A stretch of DNA of 64,000 nucleotides from Roseovarius pacificus (GTDB taxonomy: Bacteria; Pseudomonadota; Alphaproteobacteria; Rhodobacterales; Rhodobacteraceae). The notes below the pieces were generated by a model. That model worked only from the letters and a program-made list of their open reading frames with translations. It did no database searches and had not been told where the DNA came from. Shown here one piece after another: positions 28,865 through 37,925 of the stretch. Within the stretch, counting starts at the first letter, position 1. Each line of letters starts with the position of its first letter. Made by a program: the position numbers and the translations under genes. The stretch covers positions 210,288 through 274,287 of the forward strand of contig NZ_FRBR01000004.1 in NCBI RefSeq assembly GCF_900142665.1. The letters run 5' to 3'.

Positions 28865-30211
28865 TCAGCCCTCGCCCATCAGCCGCGCATCGAACGGATA
28901 GCCGGTCAGGTTCTCGTACCCGTCCTCGGTGATCAGCACCTGATCCTCCAGCTTGATCGAGAAATCGCCCCCCTCTTCCCCCACCAGGGCCTCGACACAC
29001 AGCACCATGCCGGGTTGCAGCACATACTCGAACGCCCCCTCCACCGCCTGATCGGGATAGGCCACCAGGGGCCACTCGTCGCACAACCCGACCCCATGCA
29101 TCAGACAGCCGTATTTCAGGGCTTGGAACTTCGCGTCCAGAACATGGGTGCCCGCCGTCAGTTCCGGCACGCTCACGCCGGGTTTCAGCATCTCCATGTT
29201 GGTCATGATATGCTCATGCGCGTGGCGCATCGCATACACCATGTCCGGGCGCGGGGCCGCATCGCCGATCCACCACGTCCGGCTGATATCGCAGCAAATC
29301 CCGTAGCTGCCCACCAGATCGGTGTCGAACGCCACGATCTCGTTATCCTGCACGATGCGCGGCCCGCATTCCTGAAACCACGGGTTGGTGCGCGGCCCGC
29401 TGGCCAAAAGCCGGGTTTCGATCCACTCGCCGCCGCGCCGGATGTTCCCGGCGTGCAGCACCGCCCAGATGTCGTCCTCGCTGACGCCGCCCCCCGGCAC
29501 CCGCCCACGGGCGAAGCGTTCCATCTCGGCCACCGACATTTCGCAGGCATGCATCGCACAGCGCATCGCACGGATCTCGTCGGCGCATTTGACGGCGCGG
29601 GCCTTTTCGGTGACCTCCTCACCCTCCATCACCACCAGTCCCTGCGCCTCCAGCGCGCGCAGCCCGTGCACCATCACCTTGTCCACCGCCAGTTGCCGAT
29701 GCCCCGGCGCATGCTCTTCCAGCAGGATACGCACCGCGTTGGCAAACGCATCTGCGGCCACATCCACCTTGTCGCCCCGGTCGAAATAGAACAGATCCGC
29801 CCCCGCGCGCACCTCGGCCACATGCGGATTGAACCCGCTCAGGAACGGCGCGTTCCTGTAATCCCACATCACCATATGCCCGTCGGCACACAGCAACACC
29901 GCACGAAACGGGTTGTGCATGTTCCACAACTGCATGTTGGTGCTGTCGGTGGCATAGCGGATATTCAGCGGGTCGAACATCAACAGCCCGCCATAGCCCC
30001 GCGCCACCACATGCCCGGTCAGCCGCTGCCAGCGATACCGGCGCATCTCCTGAAGGTCGGGCAACTCCAGCCCCGCCTGCGCCCACTCCGAAAACGCCAG
30101 CCGCGTCGGCCCGATCTCGATCCGGTCGGCATCGTTGGGGGTATTGTCCCCAAGGCGCGTGCCCCGGCTCGGGTCGATCTTGCGAATGTCACGATACTGC
30201 GTGTCCATCAT
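28865..30211 (-). CDS. dddP: DMSP lyase DddP (M24 peptidase fold)
   Basis: 448 residues from the ATG at 30211, with GGGAGGA six bases upstream. The protein has a creatinase-like N-terminal domain and an M24 catalytic domain. The expected DddP metal ligands are present at D296, D298 (AFDTDLV), D308 (CCDIS), H372 ([11 protein letters not shown]), E407 and E422, one residue off the published DddP numbering as I recall it. The [17 protein letters not shown] segment is also DddP-like. DddP cleaves dimethylsulfoniopropionate to DMS and acrylate. An ordinary M24 peptidase is the alternative. Confidence 0.9.
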   Translation of the reverse strand: MMDTQYRDIRKIDPSRGTRLGDNTPNDADRIEIGPTRLAFSEWAQAGLELPDLQEMRRYRWQRLTGHVVARGYGGLLMFDPLNIRYATDSTNMQLWNMHNPFRAVLLCADGHMVMWDYRNAPFLSGFNPHVAEVRAGADLFYFDRGDKVDVAADAFANAVRILLEEHAPGHRQLAVDKVMVHGLRALEAQGLVVMEGEEVTEKARAVKCADEIRAMRCAMHACEMSVAEMERFARGRVPGGGVSEDDIWAVLHAGNIRRGGEWIETRLLASGPRTNPWFQECGPRIVQDNEIVAFDTDLVGSYGICCDISRTWWIGDAAPRPDMVYAMRHAHEHIMTNMEMLKPGVSVPELTAGTHVLDAKFQALKYGCLMHGVGLCDEWPLVAYPDQAVEGAFEYVLQPGMVLCVEALVGEEGGDFSIKLEDQVLITEDGYENLTGYPFDARLMGEG

Positions 30212-30308
30212 GCACGTCCTCCCGTACCGCTCAGGCTGCCCCGCCCGAACGCCCGCCGCTTTGCGGAAAACGACCTGCCCGCATGTCGCATTCCTGCCGC
30301 GCCCGCCG

Positions 30309-30352
30309 CTGTCACAGAAGATTTGAAAAACCGTCACAGGAGTTTTGAGCCC
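30309..30352 (+). promoter_or_regulatory. 22-bp direct repeat before glpQ, PHO-box-like
   Basis: Two consecutive 22-bp units share C-GTCACAG-AG-TTTGA: the first starts CTGTCACAGAAG, the second CCGTCACAGGAG. PhoB sites use GTCA half sites at 11-bp phasing, and 22 bp is two such steps. The downstream gene is a secreted glycerophosphodiesterase, a usual Pho target. The assignment is inference. Confidence 0.5.
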
Positions 30353-30394
30353 CGCCGGTTACGTGCGCGCATGCAATCCAACCCGGAGAACGAT

Positions 30395-31603
30395 ATGCGC
30401 ATCCTGACCCCCGCCGCGCTGGCCCTCACGCTGGCCGCCGCGATCCCCGCCACCGCCGCCGAACAACTGGGCTATGGCCCCCGCCCGGCCTACCTGATCG
30501 ACCGCATGGCCGATGGCCCGCTGAAAACCCGACTGGCCGCCTGCCTCGGGCAAACCCCCAAACGCAGCGATTTTTCCATCGGCCACCGCGGCGCGCCGCT
30601 GATGTTCCCCGAGCATACCGTCGAATCCAACCGCGCCGCCGCACGGATGGGGGCGGGCATCCTGGAATGCGACGTGACCTTCACCAAGGATCACGAACTG
30701 GTCTGCCGCCACGCCCAGAACGACCTGCACACCACCACCGACATCCTCGGCAGCGACCTGGCCGACACCTGCGTGACCCCCTTCGCGCCCGCCAATGGCG
30801 ATACCCCGGCCCAGGCCGAATGCCGCACCTCGGAAATCACGCTGGCCGAATACCGCACCCTGACGGGCAAGATGGACGCCGCCGACAACACCGCCACCAC
30901 GGTCGACGATTACATGAACGGCACCGCCAACTGGCGCACCGATCTGTATGCAACGCAGGGCGGCACGCTGATGACCCACGCGGAATCGATTGCGCTGTTC
31001 AAATCGCTCGGCGCGAAATTCACGCCGGAACTCAAAAGCCCCTCGGTCGACATGCCCCATGACGGATTCACGCAACAGGATTACGCGCAGAAGCTGGTCG
31101 ACGAATACAAGGCCGCAGGCATCCCCGCCTCGGACGTCTGGGCGCAATCCTTCAACCTCGACGATGTGCTCTACTGGATCGAGGCCGAGCCCGAATTCGG
31201 CAAACAGGCGGTCTATCTCGTCGAATGGCATGACGGGTTCGACGAACAGACCCCCGACACCTGGCAACAGGACTTCGCCGCGCTCAAGGCGCAGGGCGTG
31301 AACTACCTCGCCCCCTCGCTCAACATGCTGGTGACCCCGAAGGACGGCGATTATGCCGCCTCCGCCTATGCCAAAGCGGCGCGCGAGGCCGGGCTGACCC
31401 TGATCGCCTGGACGCTGGAACGCTCCGGCCCGCTGACCTCGGGCGGGGGCTGGTATTTCCAGTCGGTCGCCGAAGTCACCGACAGCGACGCGGATTACTT
31501 CAACATCCTGCGCGCCCTGCACGAAGAGGCCAGCGTCGCCGGCGTGTTCAGCGACTGGCCCGCAACCGTGACCTATTACGCCAACTGCGTCGGCCTCGAC
31601 TGA
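30395..31603 (+). CDS. glpQ: Secreted glycerophosphodiester phosphodiesterase
   Basis: 402 residues from the ATG at 30395 (GGAGA upstream). A signal peptide (core [16 protein letters not shown]) leads to a GDPD domain. Catalytic motifs are [14 protein letters not shown] (His, Arg, Glu), ECDVTFTKD and CRHAQ. The protein is of the larger periplasmic GlpQ type. It releases glycerol 3-phosphate and an alcohol such as choline from lipid headgroups. It diverges from dddP and ends in a clear terminator. Confidence 0.92.
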   Translation: MRILTPAALALTLAAAIPATAAEQLGYGPRPAYLIDRMADGPLKTRLAACLGQTPKRSDFSIGHRGAPLMFPEHTVESNRAAARMGAGILECDVTFTKDHELVCRHAQNDLHTTTDILGSDLADTCVTPFAPANGDTPAQAECRTSEITLAEYRTLTGKMDAADNTATTVDDYMNGTANWRTDLYATQGGTLMTHAESIALFKSLGAKFTPELKSPSVDMPHDGFTQQDYAQKLVDEYKAAGIPASDVWAQSFNLDDVLYWIEAEPEFGKQAVYLVEWHDGFDEQTPDTWQQDFAALKAQGVNYLAPSLNMLVTPKDGDYAASAYAKAAREAGLTLIAWTLERSGPLTSGGGWYFQSVAEVTDSDADYFNILRALHEEASVAGVFSDWPATVTYYANCVGLD

Positions 31604-31629
31604 CTCCGGACGGGTTTTCCGAAAACGGT

Positions 31630-31660
31630 GCGCGCCCTTCGGGCGCGCGCTTTGCGTTTG
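31630..31660 (+). terminator. Intrinsic terminator of glpQ
   Basis: GCGCGCCC-TTC-GGGCGCGC forms an 8-bp stem with a three-base loop, followed by GCTTTGCGTTTG, 27 bp after the glpQ stop. Confidence 0.8.
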
Positions 31661-31664
31661 TATT

Positions 31665-31710
31665 GGGGGCTCTGCCCCCAACCCCCCGGGATATTTTGAG
31701 CAAGAAGAAG
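31665..31710 (+). repeat. GGGATATTT intergenic repeat, copy 2
   Basis: It starts GGGGGCTCTGCCCCC, runs through CCCCCCGGGATATTTTG and ends CAAGAAGAAG, closely matching copy 1 without its central hairpin. Confidence 0.75.
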
Positions 31711-31780
31711 AGCTATGAGACCCCTGCACCCGCCCGTCCCGCGCAACCAGTTTGACCGGCAAAACGTTCAAACCGTCATT

Positions 31781-31835
31781 TCTTCTTGCCGGAAATATCC
31801 TGGGGGGAGGCCGCAGGCCGGGGGGCAAAGCCCCC
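31781..31835 (-). repeat. GGGATATTT intergenic repeat, copy 3 (inverted)
   Basis: Read on the minus strand it has GGGGGCTTTGCCCCC, a GCCTGCGGCC hairpin region, CCCCCCAGGATATTTCC and GGCAAGAAGA. It faces copy 2 across 70 bp, so the pair forms a large inverted arrangement between glpQ and the antitoxin gene. Confidence 0.7.
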
Positions 31836-31847
31836 TTTCTCCGGTAA

Positions 31848-32087
31848 TCACAGCAACCCCTCCTTCAACATCCGGAATTCGCGCATCCGCTCGGCATGGC
31901 GCTGTTCGAGAAATTCTTCACGGGCGCGTTCCACATTTTCCAGTGCGCGCAAATCCTTCAGGCTGACCAATGCGGCCACCTCGTGGCCATGGCGGGTGAG
32001 GACGATGCGCTCACCCGTGACGAGGTGATGGGTCAGGCAGGTGCTGAATTCGGTGCGGAACCGGCTGACAGGGAGTTCGATGGGCAT
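31848..32087 (-). CDS. Phd/YefM-type antitoxin without a visible toxin
   Basis: 79 residues from the ATG at 32087 (MPIELPVSRFRTEFSTCL). The N-terminal half fits the Phd/YefM DNA-binding fold (LTRHGHEVAALVSLKDLRAL); the C-terminal half is charged and helical, as in toxin-binding tails. No toxin gene lies on either side. A longer start at 32129 would add MHRMLALFPEHEAR. It may be an orphan or have a different role. Confidence 0.75.
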   Translation of the reverse strand: MPIELPVSRFRTEFSTCLTHHLVTGERIVLTRHGHEVAALVSLKDLRALENVERAREEFLEQRHAERMREFRMLKEGLL

Positions 32088-32212
32088 GCGGGCCTCGTGT
32101 TCGGGAAACAGGGCCAGCATGCGATGCAAGGGTTAACAGGGGCCGAGCGAAGCGCGCGATGGCGCATTTGCGTCCCTCATGGATGCAAATGTCCCGGCAG
32201 GCCCCGGATTTC

Positions 32213-32252
32213 GTACAAAACCCGCGTACACATCGTACGTTTCGTACGAAAC
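32213..32252. promoter_or_regulatory. Cluster of four GTAC-centred sites
   Basis: GTAC cores occur at 32213, 32226, 32235 and 32244, the last inside the perfect palindrome GTTTCGTACGAAAC. YefM/Phd proteins are known to bind TGTACA-type palindromes, and the nearest downstream gene on the minus strand is the Phd-type gene. Autoregulation is an inference. The cluster abuts the hemE stop codon. Confidence 0.5.
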
Positions 32253-33287
32253 TCAGCCGCCGCGCACCGTGTCGATCATCAGCTGCACGTTGTCGGGGTC
32301 CGCGTCCGGCGTGATCCCGTGGCCGAGGTTGAAGATATGCGGCCCGTTGCGGAAGGCGTCGACGATGCGGCGGGTTTCGCGCACCAGCGCCTCGCCGCCG
32401 CTCACCATATGTTTCGACGCCAGATTTCCCTGCACGCAGCCCGAGGGCTGCACATGTTCGGCCCCCCATTCCGGCGTGACCGAATCGTCCAGTGCAACAC
32501 AGTCGGCCCCGGTTTTTTCATGGAATCCTATGTATTTATCGCCCGCTTCCCGCGGGAAGGCGATGACCGGAATGCCGGGGTGACGCGCCTTGAGCTCGGA
32601 AATGATGCGTTTCGCGGGGGCGGTCGCATACTTGTCGAAATCTTCACCTTTCAGCGATCCCGCCCAGCTGTCGAACAGCTTGACGCATTCCGCCCCGGCC
32701 TCGATCTGGGCCGAGAGGTATTCGACGGTCGCGTCGGTCAGCCGTTCCAGCAGCGCCTCGAAAAGCGCCTTGTTTTCAGCCTTGAGCGCATGCGCGGGCC
32801 CCTGGTCCGGCGTGCCGCGCCCGGCGATCATGTAGGTGGCCACCGTCCAGGGCGCGCCGGCGAATCCGATCAGCGTGGTTTCGGCTGGCAGGGCCTGCGA
32901 CAGATTGCGCACGGTCTGGTAAATCGGGGTCAGCGTTTCGTGGATCTCGCTGGCCGGTTTCAGCGCGTCGAACCCGGCCTGTCCGGTGATCGTCGACAGG
33001 CGCGGCCCCTCACCGGTCACGAACCACAGATCGGCCCCCAGGGCCTGCGGCACCAGCAGGATATCGGCAAACAGGATCGCCGCGTCGAACCCGTAGCGGC
33101 GGATCGGTTGCAGGGTGACTTCGGTGGCCAAGTCACTGTTATAGCACAAGGAAAGGAAATCTCCCGCCTCGGCGCGGGTGGCGCGGTATTCCGGCAGATA
33201 GCGCCCGGCCTGCCGCATCATCCAGATCGGCGGGGTCTCAAGGGTTTCGCCCGCAAGGGCCCTCAGGATCGTCTTTTGCGCGGCCAT
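32253..33287 (-). CDS. hemE: Uroporphyrinogen decarboxylase
   Basis: 344 residues, standard length. The first signature [17 protein letters not shown] is present with the substrate-binding Arg and Gln, and [12 protein letters not shown] carries the conserved Asp region. The enzyme converts uroporphyrinogen III to coproporphyrinogen III. It diverges from hemC across 95 bp, a common alphaproteobacterial arrangement. Confidence 0.96.
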   Translation of the reverse strand: MAAQKTILRALAGETLETPPIWMMRQAGRYLPEYRATRAEAGDFLSLCYNSDLATEVTLQPIRRYGFDAAILFADILLVPQALGADLWFVTGEGPRLSTITGQAGFDALKPASEIHETLTPIYQTVRNLSQALPAETTLIGFAGAPWTVATYMIAGRGTPDQGPAHALKAENKALFEALLERLTDATVEYLSAQIEAGAECVKLFDSWAGSLKGEDFDKYATAPAKRIISELKARHPGIPVIAFPREAGDKYIGFHEKTGADCVALDDSVTPEWGAEHVQPSGCVQGNLASKHMVSGGEALVRETRRIVDAFRNGPHIFNLGHGITPDADPDNVQLMIDTVRGG

Positions 33288-33382
33288 GTCGTCCTCCGTT
33301 TGGCACGGTGGTCACCCCCCGGCGACACAATGTCAAGCACCCTGCGCTTGTCAGTCGCGGGCAGGGGGGCTAGACCGGCGCC

Positions 33383-34330
33383 ATGACACGCGATTTGCCA
33401 ACCCCCGACACCCCGATGAAGCTGGGCACGCGCGGCTCGCCGCTGGCTCTGGCCCAGGCTCATGAGACCCGCGACCGGCTGGCCGCCGCCTTCGACCTGC
33501 CGCAGGAGGCGTTCGAGATCGTGGTGATCAAGACCACCGGCGACCGGATCATCGACCGCCCGCTGAAAGAGATCGGCGGCAAGGGTCTGTTCACCCGCGA
33601 GATCGAGGATGCGATGCTCCGGGGGGATATCGACATCGCGATCCACTCGATGAAGGACATGCCGGTTCTTCAGCCCGAGGGGCTGGTGCTGGACACCTAC
33701 CTGCCGCGCGAGGATGTGCGCGATGCGTTCGTCTCGCCCCATGTGGCCGGGTTGTCGGACCTGCCCGAGGGCGCGAAGGTCGGCACCTCGTCCCTGCGGC
33801 GCAAGGCGCAGGTGCTGGTGGCCTATCCGCATTTGCAGGTGGTCGAATTCCGCGGCAACGTGCAGACCCGCCTGAAAAAGCTCGACGATGGCGTTGCCGC
33901 CTGCACCTTCCTTGCCATGGCCGGGCTGAACCGTCTGGGTCGCTCGGACGTGGCCACCGCCGCCATCGCCCCCGAGGAAATGCTGCCCGCCGTCGCGCAG
34001 GGCGCCATCGGGATCGAGCGGCGCGCCGACGACACCCGCGCCGCCGATATGCTGGCGGCGATTCACGATACCCCCACGGCGCAACGGCTGGCCGCCGAAC
34101 GTGCCTTCCTTGCCGCGCTGGATGGCTCTTGCGAGACGCCGATTGCCGGTCTGGCCGAGCTCGATGGCGGCACGTTGCGCCTGCGCGGCGAGGTGCTGCG
34201 CCCCGATGGCAGCGAGGCGATCGGCGACGATCAGACCGCCCCGGTCGAAGATGGCGCCGATCTGGGCCGCGCCATGGCAGTCAAGCTGCTGGAACAGGCC
34301 GGAGAAGGGTTCTTCGACTGGCGCGATTGA
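33383..34330 (+). CDS. hemC: Hydroxymethylbilane synthase
   Basis: 315 residues. Motifs include LGTRGSPLALAQAH, the catalytic Asp in DIAIHSMKDMP, and GTSSLRRKAQ. The dipyrromethane cofactor cysteine lies in LDGSCETPIAG. The enzyme polymerises porphobilinogen. An internal ATG at 33416 (MKLGTRGSP) is an alternative start. Confidence 0.96.
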   Translation: MTRDLPTPDTPMKLGTRGSPLALAQAHETRDRLAAAFDLPQEAFEIVVIKTTGDRIIDRPLKEIGGKGLFTREIEDAMLRGDIDIAIHSMKDMPVLQPEGLVLDTYLPREDVRDAFVSPHVAGLSDLPEGAKVGTSSLRRKAQVLVAYPHLQVVEFRGNVQTRLKKLDDGVAACTFLAMAGLNRLGRSDVATAAIAPEEMLPAVAQGAIGIERRADDTRAADMLAAIHDTPTAQRLAAERAFLAALDGSCETPIAGLAELDGGTLRLRGEVLRPDGSEAIGDDQTAPVEDGADLGRAMAVKLLEQAGEGFFDWRD

Positions 34331-34360
34331 TCCGCGCAAAGGGCTGTCGGGCCGGGCGGA

Positions 34361-35791
34361 TCATGCGTCCGGCAGCACCTTGCCGGGGTTCATGATCCCG
34401 TTCGGGTCCAGCGCCTGCTTGATCGCGCGCATCGCCTGAATCGCTGCCGGGTTCTTGTGCCGCTGCATCGCCGGTTTCTTCGACAGGCCCACGCCATGCT
34501 CTGCCGAGAAACTGCCGCCAAGGTCCATGGCGGCATCGTCCACCGCCTGCTTGACCGCCTTGTGAATCTCCGGGTCCTGCGACTCGGGCCAACCCGCGAA
34601 ATGCAGGTTCCCGTCGCCCAGATGGGCCACGCAGAGCGGGATCAGGCCGGGGTCCAGGTCGCTGGCGCGGGCGGTGATGCGGTCCAGGAAAACCTGCATC
34701 TTGTCCACGGGCACGCAGATATCGTTGTCGATCACGTTCGGGCGCAGCCGCGCCACCTCGGCCGAGGCTTCGCGCCGCGCCCACATTTCCTGCCGTTGCG
34801 TATCGCTTTGCGCCACGACGGCATCCAGAATCGCGCCGTCCTCGAACAACTGCCCCAGCACCTCTTCCAGATGGGCGGCGACGGGCACCGTGCCATCCGG
34901 CCCCGGTTGCGCATCGCGCGGCGCAAGCGCGCCGACCTCGACGAGGATATTGATGTCATGGCGGTCATCGAAGGGCGCGCGGGCCTCGGGGAAGCGTTCC
35001 AGATAGGCGTCCATGAACACGCCGGGCATGAATTCGAACGCTTCCACCGCACCGCCGGTTTCCTGTTGCAGCCGGTTCAAAAGCACCAGCGCCCGGTCCA
35101 GCGACGGCACCGCGACCATCGCGGTGGCATAGGCCCGCGGTTTGGGGTGCAGTTTCAGAACGGCGGCGGTGATGATGCCAAGCGTGCCCTCGGCCCCGAT
35201 CAGCAGGTCGCGCAGGTCATAGCCCGAATTGTCCTTGTGCAACTCGCTCATCAGGTTGACGATCTCGCCCGTGGGCAGAACCGCCTCGATCCCGAGGCAC
35301 AGATGCCGGGTGCTGCCATAGCGCAGCACGTTCGACCCGCCCGCGTTCGTCGACAGCGCCCCACCGATCATGGCCGACCCGCGCGCGCCGAAGAACAGCG
35401 GGAAAATCAGGTCATGCGCCCCGGCGGCCTCGTGGATACGCGACAGGATCGCGCCCGCCTCGACAATGGCGATGCGGGCCTCGGGACGCACCTCGCGGAT
35501 GGCCGACATCCGGTCCAGCGACACCATGATCGACCCTTGCGCGCGTGTCCCCTCGACCAGCCCGGTATTGCCCGAAACCGGCACGATGGGCGTGCCCGCC
35601 CGGTTGGCCAGCCGGACCACCTCTGAAACCTCTTCGGTCGTTGCGGGACGGACAACCGCCAGCGGGGTCCAGTGCGCCTGTCTGGTCCAGTCCTCGCTCC
35701 ACCGGGCGGCCTCCGCGCCCGTGGCCACATGCGCCGTCCCGACAATATCGGCCAGCAGGTTCAGGATGTCGTCGGGATGTGTATCGGTCAT
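34361..35791 (-). CDS. FAD-linked oxidase of the GlcD/D-lactate dehydrogenase type
   Basis: 476 residues from the ATG at 35791. The PCMH-type FAD domain has PVSGNTGLVEG and GGALSTNAGGSNVLRYG. The C-terminal FAD-oxidase domain has the metal/substrate motif HLGDGNLHF and ends in LDPNGIMNPGKVLP. Members oxidise D-lactate, glycolate or D-2-hydroxyglutarate; the sequence does not decide which. It converges on hemC and is divergent from the glutathione peroxidase gene. Confidence 0.88.
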   Translation of the reverse strand: MTDTHPDDILNLLADIVGTAHVATGAEAARWSEDWTRQAHWTPLAVVRPATTEEVSEVVRLANRAGTPIVPVSGNTGLVEGTRAQGSIMVSLDRMSAIREVRPEARIAIVEAGAILSRIHEAAGAHDLIFPLFFGARGSAMIGGALSTNAGGSNVLRYGSTRHLCLGIEAVLPTGEIVNLMSELHKDNSGYDLRDLLIGAEGTLGIITAAVLKLHPKPRAYATAMVAVPSLDRALVLLNRLQQETGGAVEAFEFMPGVFMDAYLERFPEARAPFDDRHDINILVEVGALAPRDAQPGPDGTVPVAAHLEEVLGQLFEDGAILDAVVAQSDTQRQEMWARREASAEVARLRPNVIDNDICVPVDKMQVFLDRITARASDLDPGLIPLCVAHLGDGNLHFAGWPESQDPEIHKAVKQAVDDAAMDLGGSFSAEHGVGLSKKPAMQRHKNPAAIQAMRAIKQALDPNGIMNPGKVLPDA

Positions 35792-35895
35792 GGCCGCCAA
35801 GATGCGCCAGCCACCCGGAGGACGCAAGATGCCACTGGACAACGCGATGGGCCAGCCTAACTTTGTATTGCACACCTGTGGGAAAGGATGCCCTT

Positions 35896-36444
35896 ATGAT
35901 CCGCATGTTCCGCCTTCACCTTGCTGCCGCGATCTGTGCGCTGGCCGGTGTCCTGATCTCACCGGTCATGGCCGCGCCGGGGGCGTGGAGCTTTGACTCG
36001 ATCGACGGCGGCACGTTGTCGTTTGAGGATTGGCAGGGCCGGCCGGTTCTGGTGGTGAACACCGCCTCGCGCTGTGGCTATACCCCGCAATATGACGGGT
36101 TGCAGGCGCTCTATGACCAGTATCGTGAGCGCGGGCTGGTGGTGCTGGCCGTACCGTCGCAGGACTTCAAGCAGGAGCTGTCTACGGATCAGGAGGTGGC
36201 CGACTTCTGCGAGGTGAATTTCGACCTCGACCTGCCGATGACCACCATCACCCATGTGCGCGGCGATGACGCGCATCCCTTCTACAAATGGGTCGCCCGG
36301 ACCGAGGGGTTCACTCCGGGATGGAACTTCAACAAGATCCTGATCGGCCCCGACGGCGCGGTGGTGGAAACCTATGGCTCCGTCGTGCGCCCGCAATCGG
36401 CCCAACTCACCCGCGCAATCGAAGCCCTTTTGCCCGATAGCTGA
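35896..36444 (+). CDS. Secreted glutathione peroxidase-family protein
   Basis: 182 residues from the ATG at 35896 behind GGAAAGGA. A signal peptide (AAAICALAGVLISPVMA) places it in the periplasm. The catalytic set is present: Cys in VNTASRCGYTPQY, Gln in VPSQDF and Trp-Asn in WNFNKILI. There is Cys rather than selenocysteine, so it is probably thioredoxin-dependent. A terminator-like palindrome follows. Confidence 0.88.
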   Translation: MIRMFRLHLAAAICALAGVLISPVMAAPGAWSFDSIDGGTLSFEDWQGRPVLVVNTASRCGYTPQYDGLQALYDQYRERGLVVLAVPSQDFKQELSTDQEVADFCEVNFDLDLPMTTITHVRGDDAHPFYKWVARTEGFTPGWNFNKILIGPDGAVVETYGSVVRPQSAQLTRAIEALLPDS

Positions 36445-36464
36445 CCCGACAGGAGCCATCCCGC

Positions 36465-36483
36465 CGAAAAACCGGTTTTTTCG
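36465..36483. terminator. Terminator palindrome after the glutathione peroxidase gene
   Basis: CGAAAAACCGGTTTTTTCG is almost a perfect palindrome with a T-run on the plus strand, 20 bp past the stop codon. Confidence 0.6.
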
Positions 36484-36485
36484 CC

Positions 36486-36514
36486 TTGACGCAAGGCGCG
36501 GCCTGTCATACCTA
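36486..36514 (+). promoter_or_regulatory. Candidate promoter of tRNA-Met
   Basis: TTGACG at 36486 is followed at normal spacing by CATACCTA, a weak -10 match, 13 bp before the tRNA. The -35 is good and the -10 is only suggestive. Confidence 0.4.
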
Positions 36515-36526
36515 GCGCCTCGTTCT

Positions 36527-36603
36527 GGCGGAGTAGCTCAGTTGGTTAGAGCAGCGGAATCATAATCCGCGTGTCGGGGGTTCAAGTCCCTCCTCCGCTA
36601 CCA
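36527..36603 (+). tRNA. tRNA-Met (anticodon CAU)
   Basis: 77 nt with an encoded CCA end. The acceptor stem pairs GGCGGAG with CTCCGCT (one G-U), the D-arm has AGCTCAGTTGGTTAGAGC, the anticodon stem GCGGA/TCCGC encloses ATCATAA, and the T-arm GGGGGTTCAAGTCCCTC is normal. CAU could also be read as Ile after lysidine modification; the G1 acceptor and stem fit elongator Met better. Accessory sequence starts right after it. Confidence 0.95.
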
Positions 36604-36848
36604 AAATTCCCCAGTCTTTTCGGCGACTTCCTCCTATATCGGTTTAGGTTTGCGCTACCAGAAAGCTTATTGGGGTGGCGCTGGGGTGGCAGCGAAGCCT
36701 CCCTTAGAAGCCTCGCTTTTGTTATCAGTCGTTGAAGATTTCCCAAAAGACCGATTTGAGCAACAAATTTTTCTGAATTCGCTGCATTTTCTTTTTTTGC
36801 TCCGCCGATGATCCGAATTCCTTTTTGTGTCAATGCAAGGAGGCAATT
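36604..36848. other. Gap between tRNA-Met and the AlpA-like gene
   Basis: No gene is convincing here. Base composition turns AT-rich toward the right. A GGGGTGGC motif is repeated 12 bp apart (36674 and 36686), and AGAAGCCTCGCTTTT lies beyond. Such short repeats beside a tRNA 3' end could be integrase arm sites, but no integrase gene is present in the window. Confidence 0.5.
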
Positions 36849-37055
36849 ATGCCGTACTCACAAACAACTCCAAGCGATCTGTTGAGCGTATCTACATTGG
36901 TTGAAATGCTGCAGCGTTCGCGGGCGAGTATTTACCGTGACATCCAGCGTGGCGAGTTCCCGCGGCCACTGAAATTGGGATCATCTTCGCGATGGCGCCG
37001 ATCCGAAATTGAAGCTTACATCGAAAGGCTCGCCGGTAATCGCGAGCAAATCTAA
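36849..37055 (+). CDS. AlpA-like excisionase/helix-turn-helix regulator
   Basis: 68 residues from the ATG at 36849 with AAGGAGG six bases upstream. The pattern LLSVSTLVEMLQRSRASIYR, then DIQRGEFPRPLKLGSSSRWR, is the MerR-like fold of AlpA/phage excisionase proteins. These small proteins regulate prophage or island integrases, consistent with its place 245 bp after a tRNA. Base composition is more AT-rich than the core region. Confidence 0.85.
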   Translation: MPYSQTTPSDLLSVSTLVEMLQRSRASIYRDIQRGEFPRPLKLGSSSRWRRSEIEAYIERLAGNREQI

Positions 37056-37172
37056 CAGAACATTTGGGCATGTTGATTTCTGCTGAGAAGTGATGGGGTG
37101 GATACCCCCTCCCGACGGCATCGCAATGTGCCAAGGTGATGTGGGTCACATCACAAGAAGGAGGAAGTATCC

Positions 37173-37868
37173 ATGACAGAAGTTACCATCGTTGGGCTGG
37201 ATTTGGCAAAACGGGTTTTCCAGGTTCACGGTGCCTCGGCCGATGGAGGCGTTGTTTTTCGCAAGAAGCTATCACGGCGTCAGGTGTTGGCATTTTTCGC
37301 AGATTTGCAGCCTTGCGTGGTTGCTATGGAGGCCTGTGCTACGGCCCACTACTGGGCACGTGAGATCAGCACCCTGGGACATACCGTCAGGTTGGTGCCG
37401 CCAGCCTACGTCAAGCCTTTCGTCAAGCGTCAAAAGAACGATGCGGCTGACGCGGAGGCCATAGTTGAAGCAGCCAGTCGGCCGACCATGAGGTTCGTTG
37501 ACCCGAAGTCACCCCAACAGCAAGCGCGCGCCATGGTCTTTCGAACCCGTGATCTGTTTGTCCGCCAGAGGACATAAACCATCAATGCGCTACGGGCCCA
37601 TTTGGCAGAGCATGGCCTCATCGCACCTCAGGGTCTGTCTAATCTCGCAGGGATCCAGCGGGTAGTTGAAGAAGGAACAGCTGATTTGGAACCGTTGATT
37701 GTCGAGACTGCCCGGATCTACCTTGAGCAGATCATTGATTTGTCCAGTCGCATCGCCAAAATGGAAGCGACGTTGAAGCAAGAAGCTGCACAATCTGATG
37801 CCTCGTCAAGGATGATGACAATGCCGGGTCTCGGGCCGATCACCGCGATGGCTGTCAATCGGCATTGA
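37173..37868 (+). pseudogene. IS110-family transposase, broken
   Basis: The frame opens MTEVTIVGLDLAKRVFQVHG with the DEDD nuclease start typical of IS110 and reads to a TAA at 37575. The same frame continues without shift (INALRAHLAEHGLIAPQG) to a PGLGPITAMA motif, where homology stops. So it carries an in-frame stop, probably a CAA/CAG to TAA change, and is cut at about 37855, losing the C-terminal transposase domain. It cannot be active. Confidence 0.88.
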
Positions 37869-37896
37869 AGTTTGACCCCCGATTGGCGTCCAAAAG
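37853..37896. mobile_element. Possible terminal fragment of an IS21-type element
   Basis: TGTCAATCGGCATTGAAG followed by TTTGACCCCCGATTGGCGTCC looks like the short repeated GCATTGAA/TTGACCCCC ends of IS21-family elements. Only about 44 bp remain between the cut IS110 gene and the IS6 ends. The family is suggested from memory of such ends. Confidence 0.35.
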
Positions 37897-37925
37897 GGCT
37901 CTGTTGCAAACTTTATCACATGACG
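37897..37925. repeat. Extra 29-bp copy of the IS6-family left end
   Basis: GGCTCTGTTGCAAACTTTAT and the next nine bases are repeated exactly at 37926, so the first 29 bp of the IS occur twice in tandem. This implies that one IS end landed inside or beside another copy. Confidence 0.9.

Noticed and set aside
36582..36833. Open frame on the minus strand overlapping the tRNA 3' end
   Set aside because: It runs through the tRNA-Met gene, has no ribosome site and no family likeness.
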